25,864 nt of DNA, from IMG/VR virus record IMGVR_UViG_3300037427_001417, positions 1 through 25,864 of that record. One strand, given 5' to 3'. Positions 1-7,744 of the stretch are shown here, one piece after another. The translations under genes and the position numbers were made by a program. Each line of letters opens with the position of its first letter. Position 1 is the stretch's first letter. The notes under the pieces are model-generated. The model was not told where the DNA came from and did not search any database. It was given only the letters and a program-made list of their open reading frames with translations. The DNA comes from a virus.

Positions 1-456
1 AATCCTGGTAAGAAACAGAGAGACATTCTTTATTCCAACAGAATTAACCCTGTTATCCTATCACCTGGATCTGGAATCGTTCTATTCGGTGATAAGACTG
101 GATTTGCTAAATCATCTGCATTTGATCGTATCAACGTTCGTAGATTATTCATCTACCTTGAAGATGCAATTAAAGCAGCAGCAAAAGATCAACTCTTTGA
201 GTTCAACGATGAAATTACAAGGACTAACTTTGTAAATATCATTGAACCATTCCTAAGAGATGTTCAATCCAAGAGAGGTATTTTTGACTTCGTTGTTGTT
301 TGTGACGAAACAAACAATACAGCAGCAGTAATCGATTCAAATGAATTTGTTGCTGACATATTCATCAAACCAGCACGTTCTATTAACTTCATCGGACTTA
401 CCTTTGTTGCTACAAGAACTGGTGTTGCTTTTGAAGAAGTAATCGGTTCCGTTTAA
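1..456 (+). CDS. gp18: Tail sheath protein gp18, C-terminal part (5' end outside window)
   Basis: The open frame enters at base 1 and stops at TAA 454-456, giving the last 151 residues of a contractile tail sheath subunit. The visible segment has the typical sheath C-terminal domain: NPVILSPGSGIVLFGD, then RINVRRLFIYLEDAI, and a closing beta-rich stretch (FIKPARSINFIGLTFVATR). In T4-like phages this domain forms the inner sheath layer that contacts the tail tube and joins neighbouring subunits. The tail tube gene follows after 20 bases, the standard 18-19 order, which strengthens the call. The N-terminal outer domains are not in the window. Confidence 0.93.
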   Translation, partial: NPGKKQRDILYSNRINPVILSPGSGIVLFGDKTGFAKSSAFDRINVRRLFIYLEDAIKAAAKDQLFEFNDEITRTNFVNIIEPFLRDVQSKRGIFDFVVVCDETNNTAAVIDSNEFVADIFIKPARSINFIGLTFVATRTGVAFEEVIGSV

Positions 457-476
457 TTAAGAGGTTTTAATCAATC

Positions 477-1064
477 ATGGCTAGAAATCAAGTCAATCCA
501 CCACCACTAAGGACGATTTCAGACTTCAAAAGTAAGCTGACGGGTGGCGGTGCTCGTGCCAATCTGTTCGAGGTTGTTCTAACATTTCCTGATGCTGCTC
601 AACCACCCTCTGATGTTCTTGATAGATCAAGATTCTTAGTAAAGGGTGCAAGATTACCAGCATCTAACATTTCGCAAATAGAAGTACCTTTCAGAGGAAG
701 GGTACTTAAAATTGCAGGTGATAGAACATTCGATTCTTGGACTGTTACCGTTATTAACGATACAGACTTTGCAATCAGATCCGCATTCGAGAGATGGATG
801 AATACCATCAATCGTCTTTCAGATAATACTGGTTTAGTTAATCCAGCAGACTATCAAGCAGATGCTTATGTTTATCAGTTAGATCGTGATGGACAAGATC
901 TAAGGGCATATCGTTTCTACGATACATTCCCAACACAGGTTGGTCCTATCGAACTTTCATATGATGCTCAAGGCATTCAGGAATTTACTGTTGAACTTCA
1001 GGTTCAGTACTTAGAAGTAATCAAGGGTAGAAGTCCTGTAGCAGGTGGCGAGGATATCAACTAA
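477..1064 (+). CDS. gp19: Tail tube protein gp19
   Basis: A 195-residue protein directly after the sheath gene and before the portal, the position of gp19 in T4-like phages. Its subunits stack in hexameric rings to form the rigid inner tube through which DNA passes. The sequence fits the family: an N-terminal strand region (RANLFEVVLTFP), the segment LVKGARLPASNI, a tube-fold core (GDRTFDSWTVTVINDTDF), and a C-terminal half (YRFYDTFPTQVGPIELSYD) ending in a beta strand (FTVELQVQYLEV). It is somewhat longer than T4 gp19 (163 residues), as is common in cyanophages. The start is backed by an AAGAGG ribosome site at 459-464. The stop lies inside an ACTAAATA late-type motif. Confidence 0.93.
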   Translation: MARNQVNPPPLRTISDFKSKLTGGGARANLFEVVLTFPDAAQPPSDVLDRSRFLVKGARLPASNISQIEVPFRGRVLKIAGDRTFDSWTVTVINDTDFAIRSAFERWMNTINRLSDNTGLVNPADYQADAYVYQLDRDGQDLRAYRFYDTFPTQVGPIELSYDAQGIQEFTVELQVQYLEVIKGRSPVAGGEDIN

Positions 1065-1067
1065 ATA
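1060..1067 (+). promoter_or_regulatory. Late-type promoter motif ACTAAATA before gp20
   Basis: ACTAAATA is one base off the T4 late consensus TATAAATA (and of the cyanophage NATAAATA form). It overlaps the gp19 stop (TAA 1062-1064) and precedes gp20 by 27 bases. Confidence 0.45.
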
Positions 1068-1094
1068 GAAGATATAAAGTAAATTTTTTATAAT

Positions 1095-2789
1095 ATGGCG
1101 AAACTTTTCGGTTTTTCTATTGAGGATACTCAGAAAAAGTCCAAATCAATCATCAGCCCTGTTCCCAAGAACAATGAGGACGGGGTTGATGCTTTTGTGT
1201 CAAGTGGATTTTATGGTCAGTATGTAGACATTGAGGGTGCATATCGTTCAGAGCATGATTTAATAAAAAGATATAGAGAAATGGCACTTCACCCCGAATG
1301 TGATGGTGCTATTGAAGATGTTGTTAATGAAGCAATAGTTAGTGATCTCTATGATTCACCTGTAGAAGTTGAATTATCAAATTTAAATGCTAGTGAAGGT
1401 ATAAAGAAAAAAATTCGTGAAGAATTTACTTATATTAAAGAAATCATGGACTTCGATAAGAAGTGCCATGAGATTTTTCGTAATTGGTATATTGATGGTA
1501 GATTATTCTATCTAAAAGTTATTGATGTAAAAAATCCCCAAGAAGGTATTCAAGATCTTAGATATATTGACCCATTAAAAATTAAATATATTCGTCAAGA
1601 GAAAAAAAAGAAAGGTCAAGAGTTAAGTATCATCACTGGTAATGAGAAGCAATCTGTTCCAAATCCAGAATATGATGAATATTATCTCTACACTCCAAAA
1701 CCAAACTATCCAACTGGAATGGTTAGTAGAGCAGGTAAAGACGCTATAAAAATATCAAAAGATTCGATTACTAATTGTTCTTCAGGTTTAGTAGATAGAA
1801 ATAAGAATAGAGTTCTTTCATATCTCCATAAAGCAATTAAAGCACTGAATCAATTAAGAATGATTGAGGATAGTCTTGTAATTTATAGATTATCAAGAGC
1901 ACCAGAAAGAAGAATATTTTATATTGATGTAGGTAATTTACCAAAAGTAAAGGCAGAACAATATCTTAAAGAGGTAATGTCTCGCTATAGAAATAAGTTA
2001 GTTTACGATGCGAACACTGGTGAAGTTCGTGATGACCGTAAATTTATGAGTATGATGGAGGATTTCTGGTTGCCTAGAAGAGAAGGTGGTCGGGGAACTG
2101 AAATTACAACTCTACCTGGTGGTCAGAATTTGGGCGAATTGTCTGATGTTGATTATTTCCAAAAGAAACTTTATAGAGCATTAGGTGTTCCTGAATCTAG
2201 AATCGCTGCTGAAGGTGGTTTTAATTTAGGTCGTTCATCTGAGATATTAAGAGATGAACTTAAATTTGCTAAGTTTGTAGGACGTTTAAGAAAGCGTTTT
2301 GCAGCAATGTTTAATGACATGCTCAAAACCCAATTAGTTCTTAAGAATATCTGTACTCCAGAAGATTGGGAAAGAATGGAAGATCATATTCAATATGACT
2401 TCATCTATGATAATCAGTTTGCAGAACTTAAAGAGTCTGAATTGATGGAAGGTAGAATGGGTATGCTTGCTACAATCGAACCTTATATTGGTAAATACTA
2501 TTCTACAGAATATGTTCGTAAGAGAGTATTACGTCAATCAGATAAAGAAATAGAAGAAATTGATACACAAATTGAAAATGAGATTCAAAAGGGAATCATT
2601 CCAGATCCATCAACTCTCGATCCAATAACTGGAGAACCATTACCTCAAGAAGGAGATCCAGCGATGGATCCAAACATGGCAGAAGATCCTATGTCAATGG
2701 GTGAACAGCCAGTTGATCCAGATATACAGGCACAGGCAGCAGAGATTGATAAAAAGTATCAAAAAGACACCAAGAAGGCCGAGTTATAA
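1095..2789 (+). CDS. gp20: Portal vertex protein gp20
   Basis: A 564-residue protein matching the T4 portal family: twelve copies form the ring at the unique capsid vertex, start prohead assembly and later act as the DNA channel for the terminase motor. Recognisable parts are the N-terminal DLIKRYREMALHPECDGAIEDVVNEA-type helix region (about residues 55-85), a central wing and clip (YLKVIDVKNP; RYIDPLKIKYIRQ), and the segment VPESRIAAEGGFNLGRSSE (about 365-385) that is strongly conserved in phage portals. The C-terminal 60 residues are acidic and rich in Pro and Met (DPMSMGEQPVDPD) and look disordered. No clear Shine-Dalgarno precedes the ATG; a late motif at 1060-1067 probably drives it. Confidence 0.95.
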   Translation: MAKLFGFSIEDTQKKSKSIISPVPKNNEDGVDAFVSSGFYGQYVDIEGAYRSEHDLIKRYREMALHPECDGAIEDVVNEAIVSDLYDSPVEVELSNLNASEGIKKKIREEFTYIKEIMDFDKKCHEIFRNWYIDGRLFYLKVIDVKNPQEGIQDLRYIDPLKIKYIRQEKKKKGQELSIITGNEKQSVPNPEYDEYYLYTPKPNYPTGMVSRAGKDAIKISKDSITNCSSGLVDRNKNRVLSYLHKAIKALNQLRMIEDSLVIYRLSRAPERRIFYIDVGNLPKVKAEQYLKEVMSRYRNKLVYDANTGEVRDDRKFMSMMEDFWLPRREGGRGTEITTLPGGQNLGELSDVDYFQKKLYRALGVPESRIAAEGGFNLGRSSEILRDELKFAKFVGRLRKRFAAMFNDMLKTQLVLKNICTPEDWERMEDHIQYDFIYDNQFAELKESELMEGRMGMLATIEPYIGKYYSTEYVRKRVLRQSDKEIEEIDTQIENEIQKGIIPDPSTLDPITGEPLPQEGDPAMDPNMAEDPMSMGEQPVDPDIQAQAAEIDKKYQKDTKKAEL

Positions 2790-2792
2790 ATA
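2785..2792 (+). promoter_or_regulatory. Late promoter motif TATAAATA before gp67
   Basis: Exact match to the T4 late promoter. It contains the gp20 stop codon (TAA 2787-2789) and lies 29 bases before the core-protein start, giving the expected leader length. It would be read by gp55-RNA polymerase. Confidence 0.7.
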
Positions 2793-2821
2793 TAGGTATA
2801 TATTTACTTTAATTTAATCTT

Positions 2822-3025
2822 ATGGAAGAAATTGTTGATTTGATTGCAACTGATGCTTCTGCAGCAGATATATCCGATAGAATAAAGGATATGTTATATG
2901 CAAAATCAGCAGAGCGAATTGAAGGATCTAAACCATTAGTAGCAAATGCAGTATTTAATGCTGAAGTTCCTACTGAAGTAGATCAAGAATTAGATGCTGA
3001 AGAACCAACTCAGGACCAAGAATAA
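2822..3025 (+). CDS. gp67: Prohead core protein gp67-like (small, acidic)
   Basis: A 67-residue acidic protein between the portal and the prohead protease, the place of gene 67 in T4. In T4, gp67 is an abundant internal scaffold-core protein cut to peptides by gp21. The sequence (MEEIVDLIATDASAADISDRIKDMLYA at the front, and a Glu/Asp-rich tail QELDAEEPTQDQE) agrees with a helical scaffold peptide of this type, and the N-terminal part resembles the family. The assignment rests mainly on position, size and charge, since such short proteins diverge fast. A perfect TATAAATA late motif sits 30 bases upstream, and the stop shares its last A with the ATG of gp21 (TAATG), suggesting translational coupling. 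Confidence 0.75.
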   Translation: MEEIVDLIATDASAADISDRIKDMLYAKSAERIEGSKPLVANAVFNAEVPTEVDQELDAEEPTQDQE

Positions 3026-3675
3026 TGAAACTCATTACAGAAGAAATTTCTCAGGTAAAAATAATCTCTGAAGGTAGGGGGAGCAATAAAACTCTTCATA
3101 TTGAAGGTGTATTCTTACAAGGAGGTATAAAAAACCGTAATGGAAGAATGTATCCTGTAGAAACTCTTTCTAAAGAAGTTAATCGTTATTGTGAAAGTTT
3201 TGTTGGTAAAGGACGTGCTCTTGGCGAATTAGGTCATCCTGAAGGTCCTACAGTAAATCTAGATAGAGTTTCTCATAAAATTACTTCTCTTGTAAGAGAG
3301 GGTAATAATTTTAGAGGAAAAGCAAAACTTCTGGAAACACCAATGGGTAAGATTGCAAAATCTTTACTCGGTGAAGGTGTTATGCTTGGAGTTTCTTCTC
3401 GTGGTGTTGGATCACTTAAAGAAGATCATACAGGTACAAAAGTTGTTGGTGAAGATTTTCAGTTAGCAACTGCTGCTGATATCGTTGCCGATCCTTCTGC
3501 TCCAGATGCATTTGTAAATGGAATTATGGAAGGTAAAGAGTGGGTTTGGGAAGGAGGACTTCTCCGTGAACAACTTGCTGAAAAAACAAAAAAATCAATT
3601 AATACATTAGTTGGTCAACGTGCCTTAGAGGAGCACAAGTTGGGTCTATTTAACAATTTTCTAAATAACCTCTAA
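3025..3675 (+). CDS. gp21: Prohead core protease gp21
   Basis: A 216-residue serine protease of the T4 gp21 family. In the prohead it cleaves scaffold and capsid proteins before DNA packaging. Signature segments are GIKNRNGRMYPVETL (about 34-48), GELGHPEGPTVNLDRVSHKI with the probable catalytic His71, and GVMLGVSSRGVGS with the probable nucleophile at Ser124 or Ser125. The size is close to T4 gp21 (212 residues). It is coupled to the core-protein gene (TAATG) and followed by scaffold and major capsid, its substrates. The C-terminal tail (QRALEEHKLGLFNNFLNNL) may be self-processed, as in T4; that is inference. Confidence 0.94.
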   Translation: MKLITEEISQVKIISEGRGSNKTLHIEGVFLQGGIKNRNGRMYPVETLSKEVNRYCESFVGKGRALGELGHPEGPTVNLDRVSHKITSLVREGNNFRGKAKLLETPMGKIAKSLLGEGVMLGVSSRGVGSLKEDHTGTKVVGEDFQLATAADIVADPSAPDAFVNGIMEGKEWVWEGGLLREQLAEKTKKSINTLVGQRALEEHKLGLFNNFLNNL

Positions 3676-3695
3676 ATCTCTAAATTTAACAAATC

Positions 3696-3703
3696 TATAA
3701 ATA
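3696..3703 (+). promoter_or_regulatory. Late promoter motif TATAAATA before gp22
   Basis: Exact match, in the 80-base gap between gp21 and gp22, 52 bases before the scaffold start. Upstream the gap also carries three TCTAAAT-like blocks (3661-3685), perhaps degenerate copies. Confidence 0.7.
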
Positions 3704-3755
3704 AGTATAGGTTCATACGGACCTAAATTGTCCTATTGGTAGCAATTAACACGAA

Positions 3756-4874
3756 ATGGAAAACATCGAAGAAAACGTAGTCACCAAAGGAGCCGCAGCT
3801 GCAGACCCCGCACCAAAAGGGCCTGGCTACGAAGACCTTGGTGGACCTACTCCAGAAAACTCAAAACCAGATGACGATAGCAATAAGCTAAAGACACCTG
3901 GAGCAACCCTCGCTCAAGTAAGAGACGTTGTAAACTCTAAAGCAGCAAAAGCTGAAGCAGTTTCAGACGAAATCGAAGATGGGCAAGAAGTTGTAGCAGA
4001 GGATGAAGCAACTACAGATGAAGTAGTAGCTGAAGAAGAAACAACAGAAGAAGAAGTTGTATCTGAAGAAGAAGCAACTACAGATGAAGTTGTTGCCGAG
4101 CAAGAGACTACTGAAGAAGAAGTCATCGAAGAAGAGAACTATGACGTTGATGCAGACGTTGCAGCACTTCTTGAAGGTGAAGAACTTTCTGAAGAGTTTC
4201 AGGACAAAGCAAAAACAATTTTCGAGACCGCAATCAAAACTAAGGTTGCAGATATCAAAGAAGAACTCAATGAGTCTTATGCCAATGCTCTAGTTGAAGA
4301 ACTAGAAACAATCAAAGGCGGACTTGTAGAAAGAGTAGATTCTTACCTTGAGTACGTTGCAGATGAGTGGATCCAAGAGAACGCTCTGCAAGTAGAAGCA
4401 GGTCTCAAAACAGAAATGACCGAGTCATTCCTAGAAGGAATGAAGGGTCTTTTTGAAGAACATTATGTATCAATCCCTGAAGAAAAATATGATGTGCTTA
4501 ATAGTATGGTAGATAAGCTTGATGAGATGGAAAATAAACTCAATGAGCAGATTGAGAGAAATGTTTCTCTTAATCGCAGATTAGCGGAATCCTCTGCAGA
4601 CGGCATCTTTGCTGCTGTAGCTGAAGGTCTAGCAGACACTCAGAAGGAAAAACTTGCTTCTCTTGCCGAAAATGTTGAGTTTGAAAGTGAGACAGACTAT
4701 CGTGAGAAGCTTAGTACTTTAAAGGAATCTTATTTCCCTACAAAGACTAGCACTCCAAAGAGCACCTCTGAGAATTTATCAGAAGAGGTTTCTACTGACG
4801 AAGTAGCATCACAGGATGTAAATCCTACGATGCAAGCCTATCTGAATACACTTTCTAGAGCTGCTAAAAAGTGA
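3756..4874 (+). CDS. gp22: Scaffolding (prohead core) protein gp22
   Basis: A 372-residue, very acidic protein between the protease and the major capsid gene, the place of gp22, which forms the bulk of the assembly core and is degraded by gp21 after the shell is complete. The N-terminal third is low complexity and includes two tandem copies of a 22-residue Glu/Thr/Val unit (residues 84-105 and 106-127). The rest is predicted helical and coiled-coil-like (for example DKLDEMENKLNEQIERNVSLNRRL around residues 253-277), as expected for a scaffold. It is longer than T4 gp22 (269 residues), the excess being mostly the acidic front part. A TATAAATA late motif lies at 3696-3703. Confidence 0.92.
   Translation: MENIEENVVTKGAAAADPAPKGPGYEDLGGPTPENSKPDDDSNKLKTPGATLAQVRDVVNSKAAKAEAVSDEIEDGQEVVAEDEATTDEVVAEEETTEEEVVSEEEATTDEVVAEQETTEEEVIEEENYDVDADVAALLEGEELSEEFQDKAKTIFETAIKTKVADIKEELNESYANALVEELETIKGGLVERVDSYLEYVADEWIQENALQVEAGLKTEMTESFLEGMKGLFEEHYVSIPEEKYDVLNSMVDKLDEMENKLNEQIERNVSLNRRLAESSADGIFAAVAEGLADTQKEKLASLAENVEFESETDYREKLSTLKESYFPTKTSTPKSTSENLSEEVSTDEVASQDVNPTMQAYLNTLSRAAKK
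4005..4136 (+). repeat. Tandem 66-bp repeat in gp22
   Basis: Two tandem copies with period 66 bases, starting at 4005 and 4071, both opening with the same GAAGCAACTACAGATGAAGT and encoding a 22-residue Glu/Thr/Val unit in the acidic front part of the scaffold protein. Copy 2 differs at several third codon positions and two residues. Confidence 0.8.
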
Positions 4875-4922
4875 TTACTAAATCATTAATTTCAAACAAA
4901 ATACCTAAGAGGTAATTTTCAA

Positions 4923-6317
4923 ATGCAAATGTACAATTCTGAGTACTTGCAGGAGAAGTGGGCACCAATCCTTGATTACGATGGATTGGATAAGATTCAA
5001 GATCCACATCGTAGAAGCGTAACCGCTATCCTGCTTGAAAACCAAGAAAAAGAATTACGTGAAGAGCGTAGTTTCCTTTCCGAAGCCCCCACAAACGCCA
5101 CTAATTCAGGTGCAAACGCAGGTTTCTCTGCTGATGCTGCTGCTGGTGGTCCTACTGCTGGTTTCGACCCTGTTCTGATTTCTTTAATCAGACGTGCAAT
5201 GCCTAACTTGGTCGCTTATGACCTTGCTGGTGTTCAACCAATGAATGGTCCTACTGGACTAATCTTCGCAATGCGTTCTCGCTACGAGAATCAGAGTGGA
5301 ACAGAAGCTCTATTCAACGAAGCAGACACAGCATTCTCTGGACAAGATTCTGGATTCAACGAAACAGATGGCATGACAAATGCTACTGTTGGTTTGGGTA
5401 CAACATCACAAACTGGTGATAATCCAGGACTTCTTGATCCTACAGTTCCTCAAACTGGCGACGGCACAACTTATAACGTTGGTCAAGGTCTTCGCACAGA
5501 CGCTGCTGAAGGACTCGGTGAATCTGAGCACTTCAACCAGATGGCATTCTCCATCGAGAAAGTAACAGTTACTGCGAAATCTCGTGCGTTGAAAGCTGAG
5601 TACTCACTAGAGCTTGCTCAAGACTTGAAAGCAATTCATGGTTTGAATGCAGAGGCAGAACTTGCAAACATTCTTTCTACTGAAATCCTTGCGGAAATCA
5701 ATAGAGAAGTTATTCGTACAATCTACAACGTAGCAGAGCCTGGTGCTCAAGCAAACGTTGCTAATGGTGGTACATTTGACTTAGACACCGATTCAAACGG
5801 AAGATGGAGTGTTGAGAAGTTCAAGGGTCTTATATTCCAGATGGAAAGAGACGCTAACGCTATCGCACAAAGAACTCGTCGTGGAAAGGGTAACATGGTC
5901 CTTTGTTCCGCAGACGTTGCTTCTGCTCTAACAATGGCTGGTGTTCTTGATTACACCCCTGCACTTAATGCTAACTTGAACGTAGATGACACAGGCAATA
6001 CATTTGCTGGTGTTCTTCAAGGTAAGTATAGAGTGTATATCGATCCTTATTCTGCTAACGTATCTGCTAACCAGTACTACGTTATGGGTTATAAGGGTTC
6101 TTCTCCTTATGACGCTGGACTGTTCTACTGCCCATACGTTCCACTACAGATGGTTCGTGCGGTTGGTCAGGATACATTCCAACCAAAAATTGGATTCAAG
6201 ACTCGCTACGGCATCGTCGAGAACCCATTCTCACAAGGAACTACACAGGGACTTGGAGCACTTACACGTAATGCTAACAAGTATTACAGAAGAGTTAAGG
6301 TTACTAACCTCATGTAA
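4923..6317 (+). CDS. gp23: Major capsid protein gp23
   Basis: A 464-residue HK97-fold major capsid protein of the T4 gp23 family, the marker gene for T4-like phages. Family landmarks: MYNSEYLQEKWAPIL at the N terminus, LVAYDLAGVQPMNGPTGLIFAMR (about 98-120), KVTVTAKSRALKAEYS (about 214-229), and the C-terminal region YGIVENPFSQG. A propeptide is expected: the sequence FLSEAPTN has an LxE site after Glu54, matching the (I/L)xE specificity of the gp21 protease, so the mature chain probably begins at Ala55. T4 gp23 is cut at an equivalent place (after residue 65). An AGAGG ribosome site at 4908-4912 supports the ATG at 4923. The codons are richer in C-ending forms than those of nearby genes, consistent with high expression. 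A strong terminator follows. Confidence 0.97.
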   Translation: MQMYNSEYLQEKWAPILDYDGLDKIQDPHRRSVTAILLENQEKELREERSFLSEAPTNATNSGANAGFSADAAAGGPTAGFDPVLISLIRRAMPNLVAYDLAGVQPMNGPTGLIFAMRSRYENQSGTEALFNEADTAFSGQDSGFNETDGMTNATVGLGTTSQTGDNPGLLDPTVPQTGDGTTYNVGQGLRTDAAEGLGESEHFNQMAFSIEKVTVTAKSRALKAEYSLELAQDLKAIHGLNAEAELANILSTEILAEINREVIRTIYNVAEPGAQANVANGGTFDLDTDSNGRWSVEKFKGLIFQMERDANAIAQRTRRGKGNMVLCSADVASALTMAGVLDYTPALNANLNVDDTGNTFAGVLQGKYRVYIDPYSANVSANQYYVMGYKGSSPYDAGLFYCPYVPLQMVRAVGQDTFQPKIGFKTRYGIVENPFSQGTTQGLGALTRNANKYYRRVKVTNLM

Positions 6318-6340
6318 GCGAGATGCTTATATATCTTCAG

Positions 6341-6367
6341 GAGGGGTCGCAAGACCCCTCTTTTTTT
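6341..6367 (+). terminator. Rho-independent terminator after gp23
   Basis: Perfect 8-bp stem GAGGGGTC / GACCCCTC (6341-6348, 6353-6360) with a GCAA tetraloop and seven T residues. It ends the structural unit just after the major capsid gene, isolating that abundant message. Confidence 0.95.
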
Positions 6368-6368
6368 A

Positions 6369-6376
6369 TCTAAATA
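6369..6376 (+). promoter_or_regulatory. Late-type promoter motif TCTAAATA before the 63-aa gene
   Basis: One mismatch from TATAAATA, two bases after the T-run of the gp23 terminator and 20 bases before ATG 6397. It would restart late transcription for gp3 and uvsY. Confidence 0.5.
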
Positions 6377-6396
6377 CAAATAAAAGTATCATTAAG

Positions 6397-6588
6397 ATGA
6401 CAAACCAAGAAGCAAAAGAATATCTTGTTAATGAAGGTTACGCTGACTGGGAAACCCGTGCAGATATAATAATATCTAATATAACAGCAACTTCATCTTA
6501 CAGCGAATATCATTCAAGTGGTCAGTGGAAATCAGTAGGTGGATGTAAACATATAACTGAATCCATTTATAATTTAATTAAGGGTTAA
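6397..6588 (+). CDS. Small uncharacterised protein (63 aa), EYLxxExYA family
   Basis: Unrecognised 63-residue protein between the gp23 terminator and gp3. It begins MTNQEAKEYLVNEGYADWE and ends in a helix-like ITESIYNLIKG. The block EYLVNEGYA...ADIIIS matches EYLISEQYA...ADKIIS in the 51-residue gene at 7589-7744, so the two look paralogous. The start at 6397 was chosen because it is the first ATG after the terminator and follows a TCTAAATA late-type motif (6369-6376); an upstream continuation of the frame overlaps gp23 and is not credible. The stop lies 2 bases before the start of gp3. No function is assigned. Confidence 0.7.
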   Translation: MTNQEAKEYLVNEGYADWETRADIIISNITATSSYSEYHSSGQWKSVGGCKHITESIYNLIKG

Positions 6589-6590
6589 CA

Positions 6591-7127
6591 ATGACTAATT
6601 CGGTTTTTGGAAAGCAAATACAAAATAGAAATTTTCTATCTGGTATAGGATTCAAATTTAATTTGGGAAAATATCCAAAAGTTGATTTTTTCTCAAATAG
6701 TGCTAGAATACCAGAGTTAAACCTTGAACTTGCACAGCAAGCAACGTATTTAAAAAATATTGACGTTCCTGGCGAGAGATTAACATTTGGAGATTTTACT
6801 CTACAATTCATAGTTGATGAGAATTTAGAAAATTATATGTCAGTATATAATTGGTTAGTTGGTTTGGGATTTCCAGATACAACTAAAGAATATAAAGCAT
6901 TAACAACAGATGATGCAAATCAAAGAGATCCAAAAGTAGCATTTTCAGATGGAACTCTAAGTATACAGAATAGTAATTATAGAGAAGTAGCAAAGGTTAA
7001 ATTTACTGATTTATTTCCAGTTTCCTTGACATCTTTGGATTTTGATGCTACAAATACAGATATTCAATACTTTACAGCACAGGCAACTTTCAAGTATACT
7101 CTATATAAACTCTCAACTAATAATTAA
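6591..7127 (+). CDS. gp3: Tail completion and sheath stabilizer protein gp3
   Basis: A 178-residue protein with a tail-tube-like fold, matching T4 gp3 in length (176 residues). In T4, gp3 caps the top of the tail tube and helps stabilise the sheath before head joining. Recognisable parts include an N-terminal GFKFNLGKYPKVDFFSNSA stretch, the segment IDVPGERLTFGDFTLQFIVDE (tube-family hairpin) and a C-terminal ALxFDATNTDIQYFTAQATFKYT-like strand pair. In cyanophages gp3 commonly follows gp23, as here. Its stop overlaps the start of uvsY (TAATGG), so it shares an operon with a recombination gene. Confidence 0.82.
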   Translation: MTNSVFGKQIQNRNFLSGIGFKFNLGKYPKVDFFSNSARIPELNLELAQQATYLKNIDVPGERLTFGDFTLQFIVDENLENYMSVYNWLVGLGFPDTTKEYKALTTDDANQRDPKVAFSDGTLSIQNSNYREVAKVKFTDLFPVSLTSLDFDATNTDIQYFTAQATFKYTLYKLSTNN

Positions 7128-7555
7128 TGGACCTTGACAAAATTCAGGAGATGTGGCAGAAAGATTCTGTTATTGATCCTGATAATCTACATGATGAATC
7201 CTTGAAGATTCCCCAATTACATTCAAAGTATTATACAGTTTATAATACTGTTACTTTAATGCGTGAAAAAGCAAGAGAACAATATAATAAAGTTAGATTA
7301 GAGAGACATAATTTTTATACTGGTAAAGCACCTGCAGAAGTATATGCAGAAGAACCCTTTCCTTATAAGGTAAGAGAAAAGGATGCTATACAAAGACATA
7401 TGGAAGCAGATGATAAGATGATAAAGATAGATCTTAAAATTAGATATTATGATACTACTTTGAAATTTTTAGAAGAGATTATAAAAAATGTTTCTAATAG
7501 AACTTTTCAAATTAAGAATGCAATAGAATGGAATAAGTTCCAAGCAGGTATGTAG
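7127..7555 (+). CDS. uvsY: UvsY recombination mediator
   Basis: A 142-residue helical, charged protein of the UvsY family. UvsY loads the UvsX recombinase on gp32-covered single-stranded DNA during recombination-dependent replication. Family features visible here: an N-terminal IQEMWQKDSVIDPDNLHDESLK-type segment, IPQLHSKYYTVYN (about 29-41), and a long helical, lysine-rich remainder with YYDTTLKFLEEIIK near the end. The size agrees with T4 UvsY (137 residues). Its start overlaps the end of gp3 by 1 base, and the stop is followed at once by a perfect TATAAATA motif. UvsX and gp32 are not in the window. Confidence 0.92.
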   Translation: MDLDKIQEMWQKDSVIDPDNLHDESLKIPQLHSKYYTVYNTVTLMREKAREQYNKVRLERHNFYTGKAPAEVYAEEPFPYKVREKDAIQRHMEADDKMIKIDLKIRYYDTTLKFLEEIIKNVSNRTFQIKNAIEWNKFQAGM

Positions 7556-7557
7556 AT

Positions 7558-7565
7558 TATAAATA
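7558..7565 (+). promoter_or_regulatory. Late promoter motif TATAAATA after uvsY
   Basis: Exact match immediately after the uvsY stop, 23 bases before the 51-residue gene that is coupled to the 297-residue basic protein. Confidence 0.68.
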
Positions 7566-7588
7566 TATGAGTAGATCTAATATTAAAA

Positions 7589-7744
7589 ATGAAACCTACT
7601 CCAAGAGAAAGTAAAGTAATCCACGAAAACTATGAGAAGGTTGTGGAATATCTTATATCAGAACAATATGCACTAGATGCTAATGCAGCAGATAAAATTA
7701 TTTCTGGTATGAGTCAAGAATGGTTTGATGATATTGTTGGATAA
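7589..7744 (+). CDS. Small uncharacterised protein (51 aa), EYLxxExYA family
   Basis: Unrecognised 51-residue protein running from ATG 7589 to TAA 7742-7744. It begins MKPTPRESKVIHENYEK and contains EYLISEQYALDANAADKIIS, which aligns with the 63-residue protein at 6397-6588, and a closing MSQEWFDDIVG. It follows a TATAAATA late motif by about 24 bases, and its stop shares one base with the ATG of the next gene (TAATG), so the two are probably translated together. The predicted structure is short amphipathic helices without a membrane segment. Function unknown. Confidence 0.7.
   Translation: MKPTPRESKVIHENYEKVVEYLISEQYALDANAADKIISGMSQEWFDDIVG

Noticed and set aside
3914-4126. Minus-strand Ser/Thr/Val-rich frame inside gp22
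   Set aside because: It is the mirror of the GAA/GAG/ACA repeat in gp22; the composition follows from the repeat and is not evidence of coding.
5986-6396. Upstream extension of the 63-residue gene into gp23 and the terminator
   Set aside because: The extension overlaps gp23 in another frame and crosses the strong terminator; the product there looks random. The gene is taken from ATG 6397.
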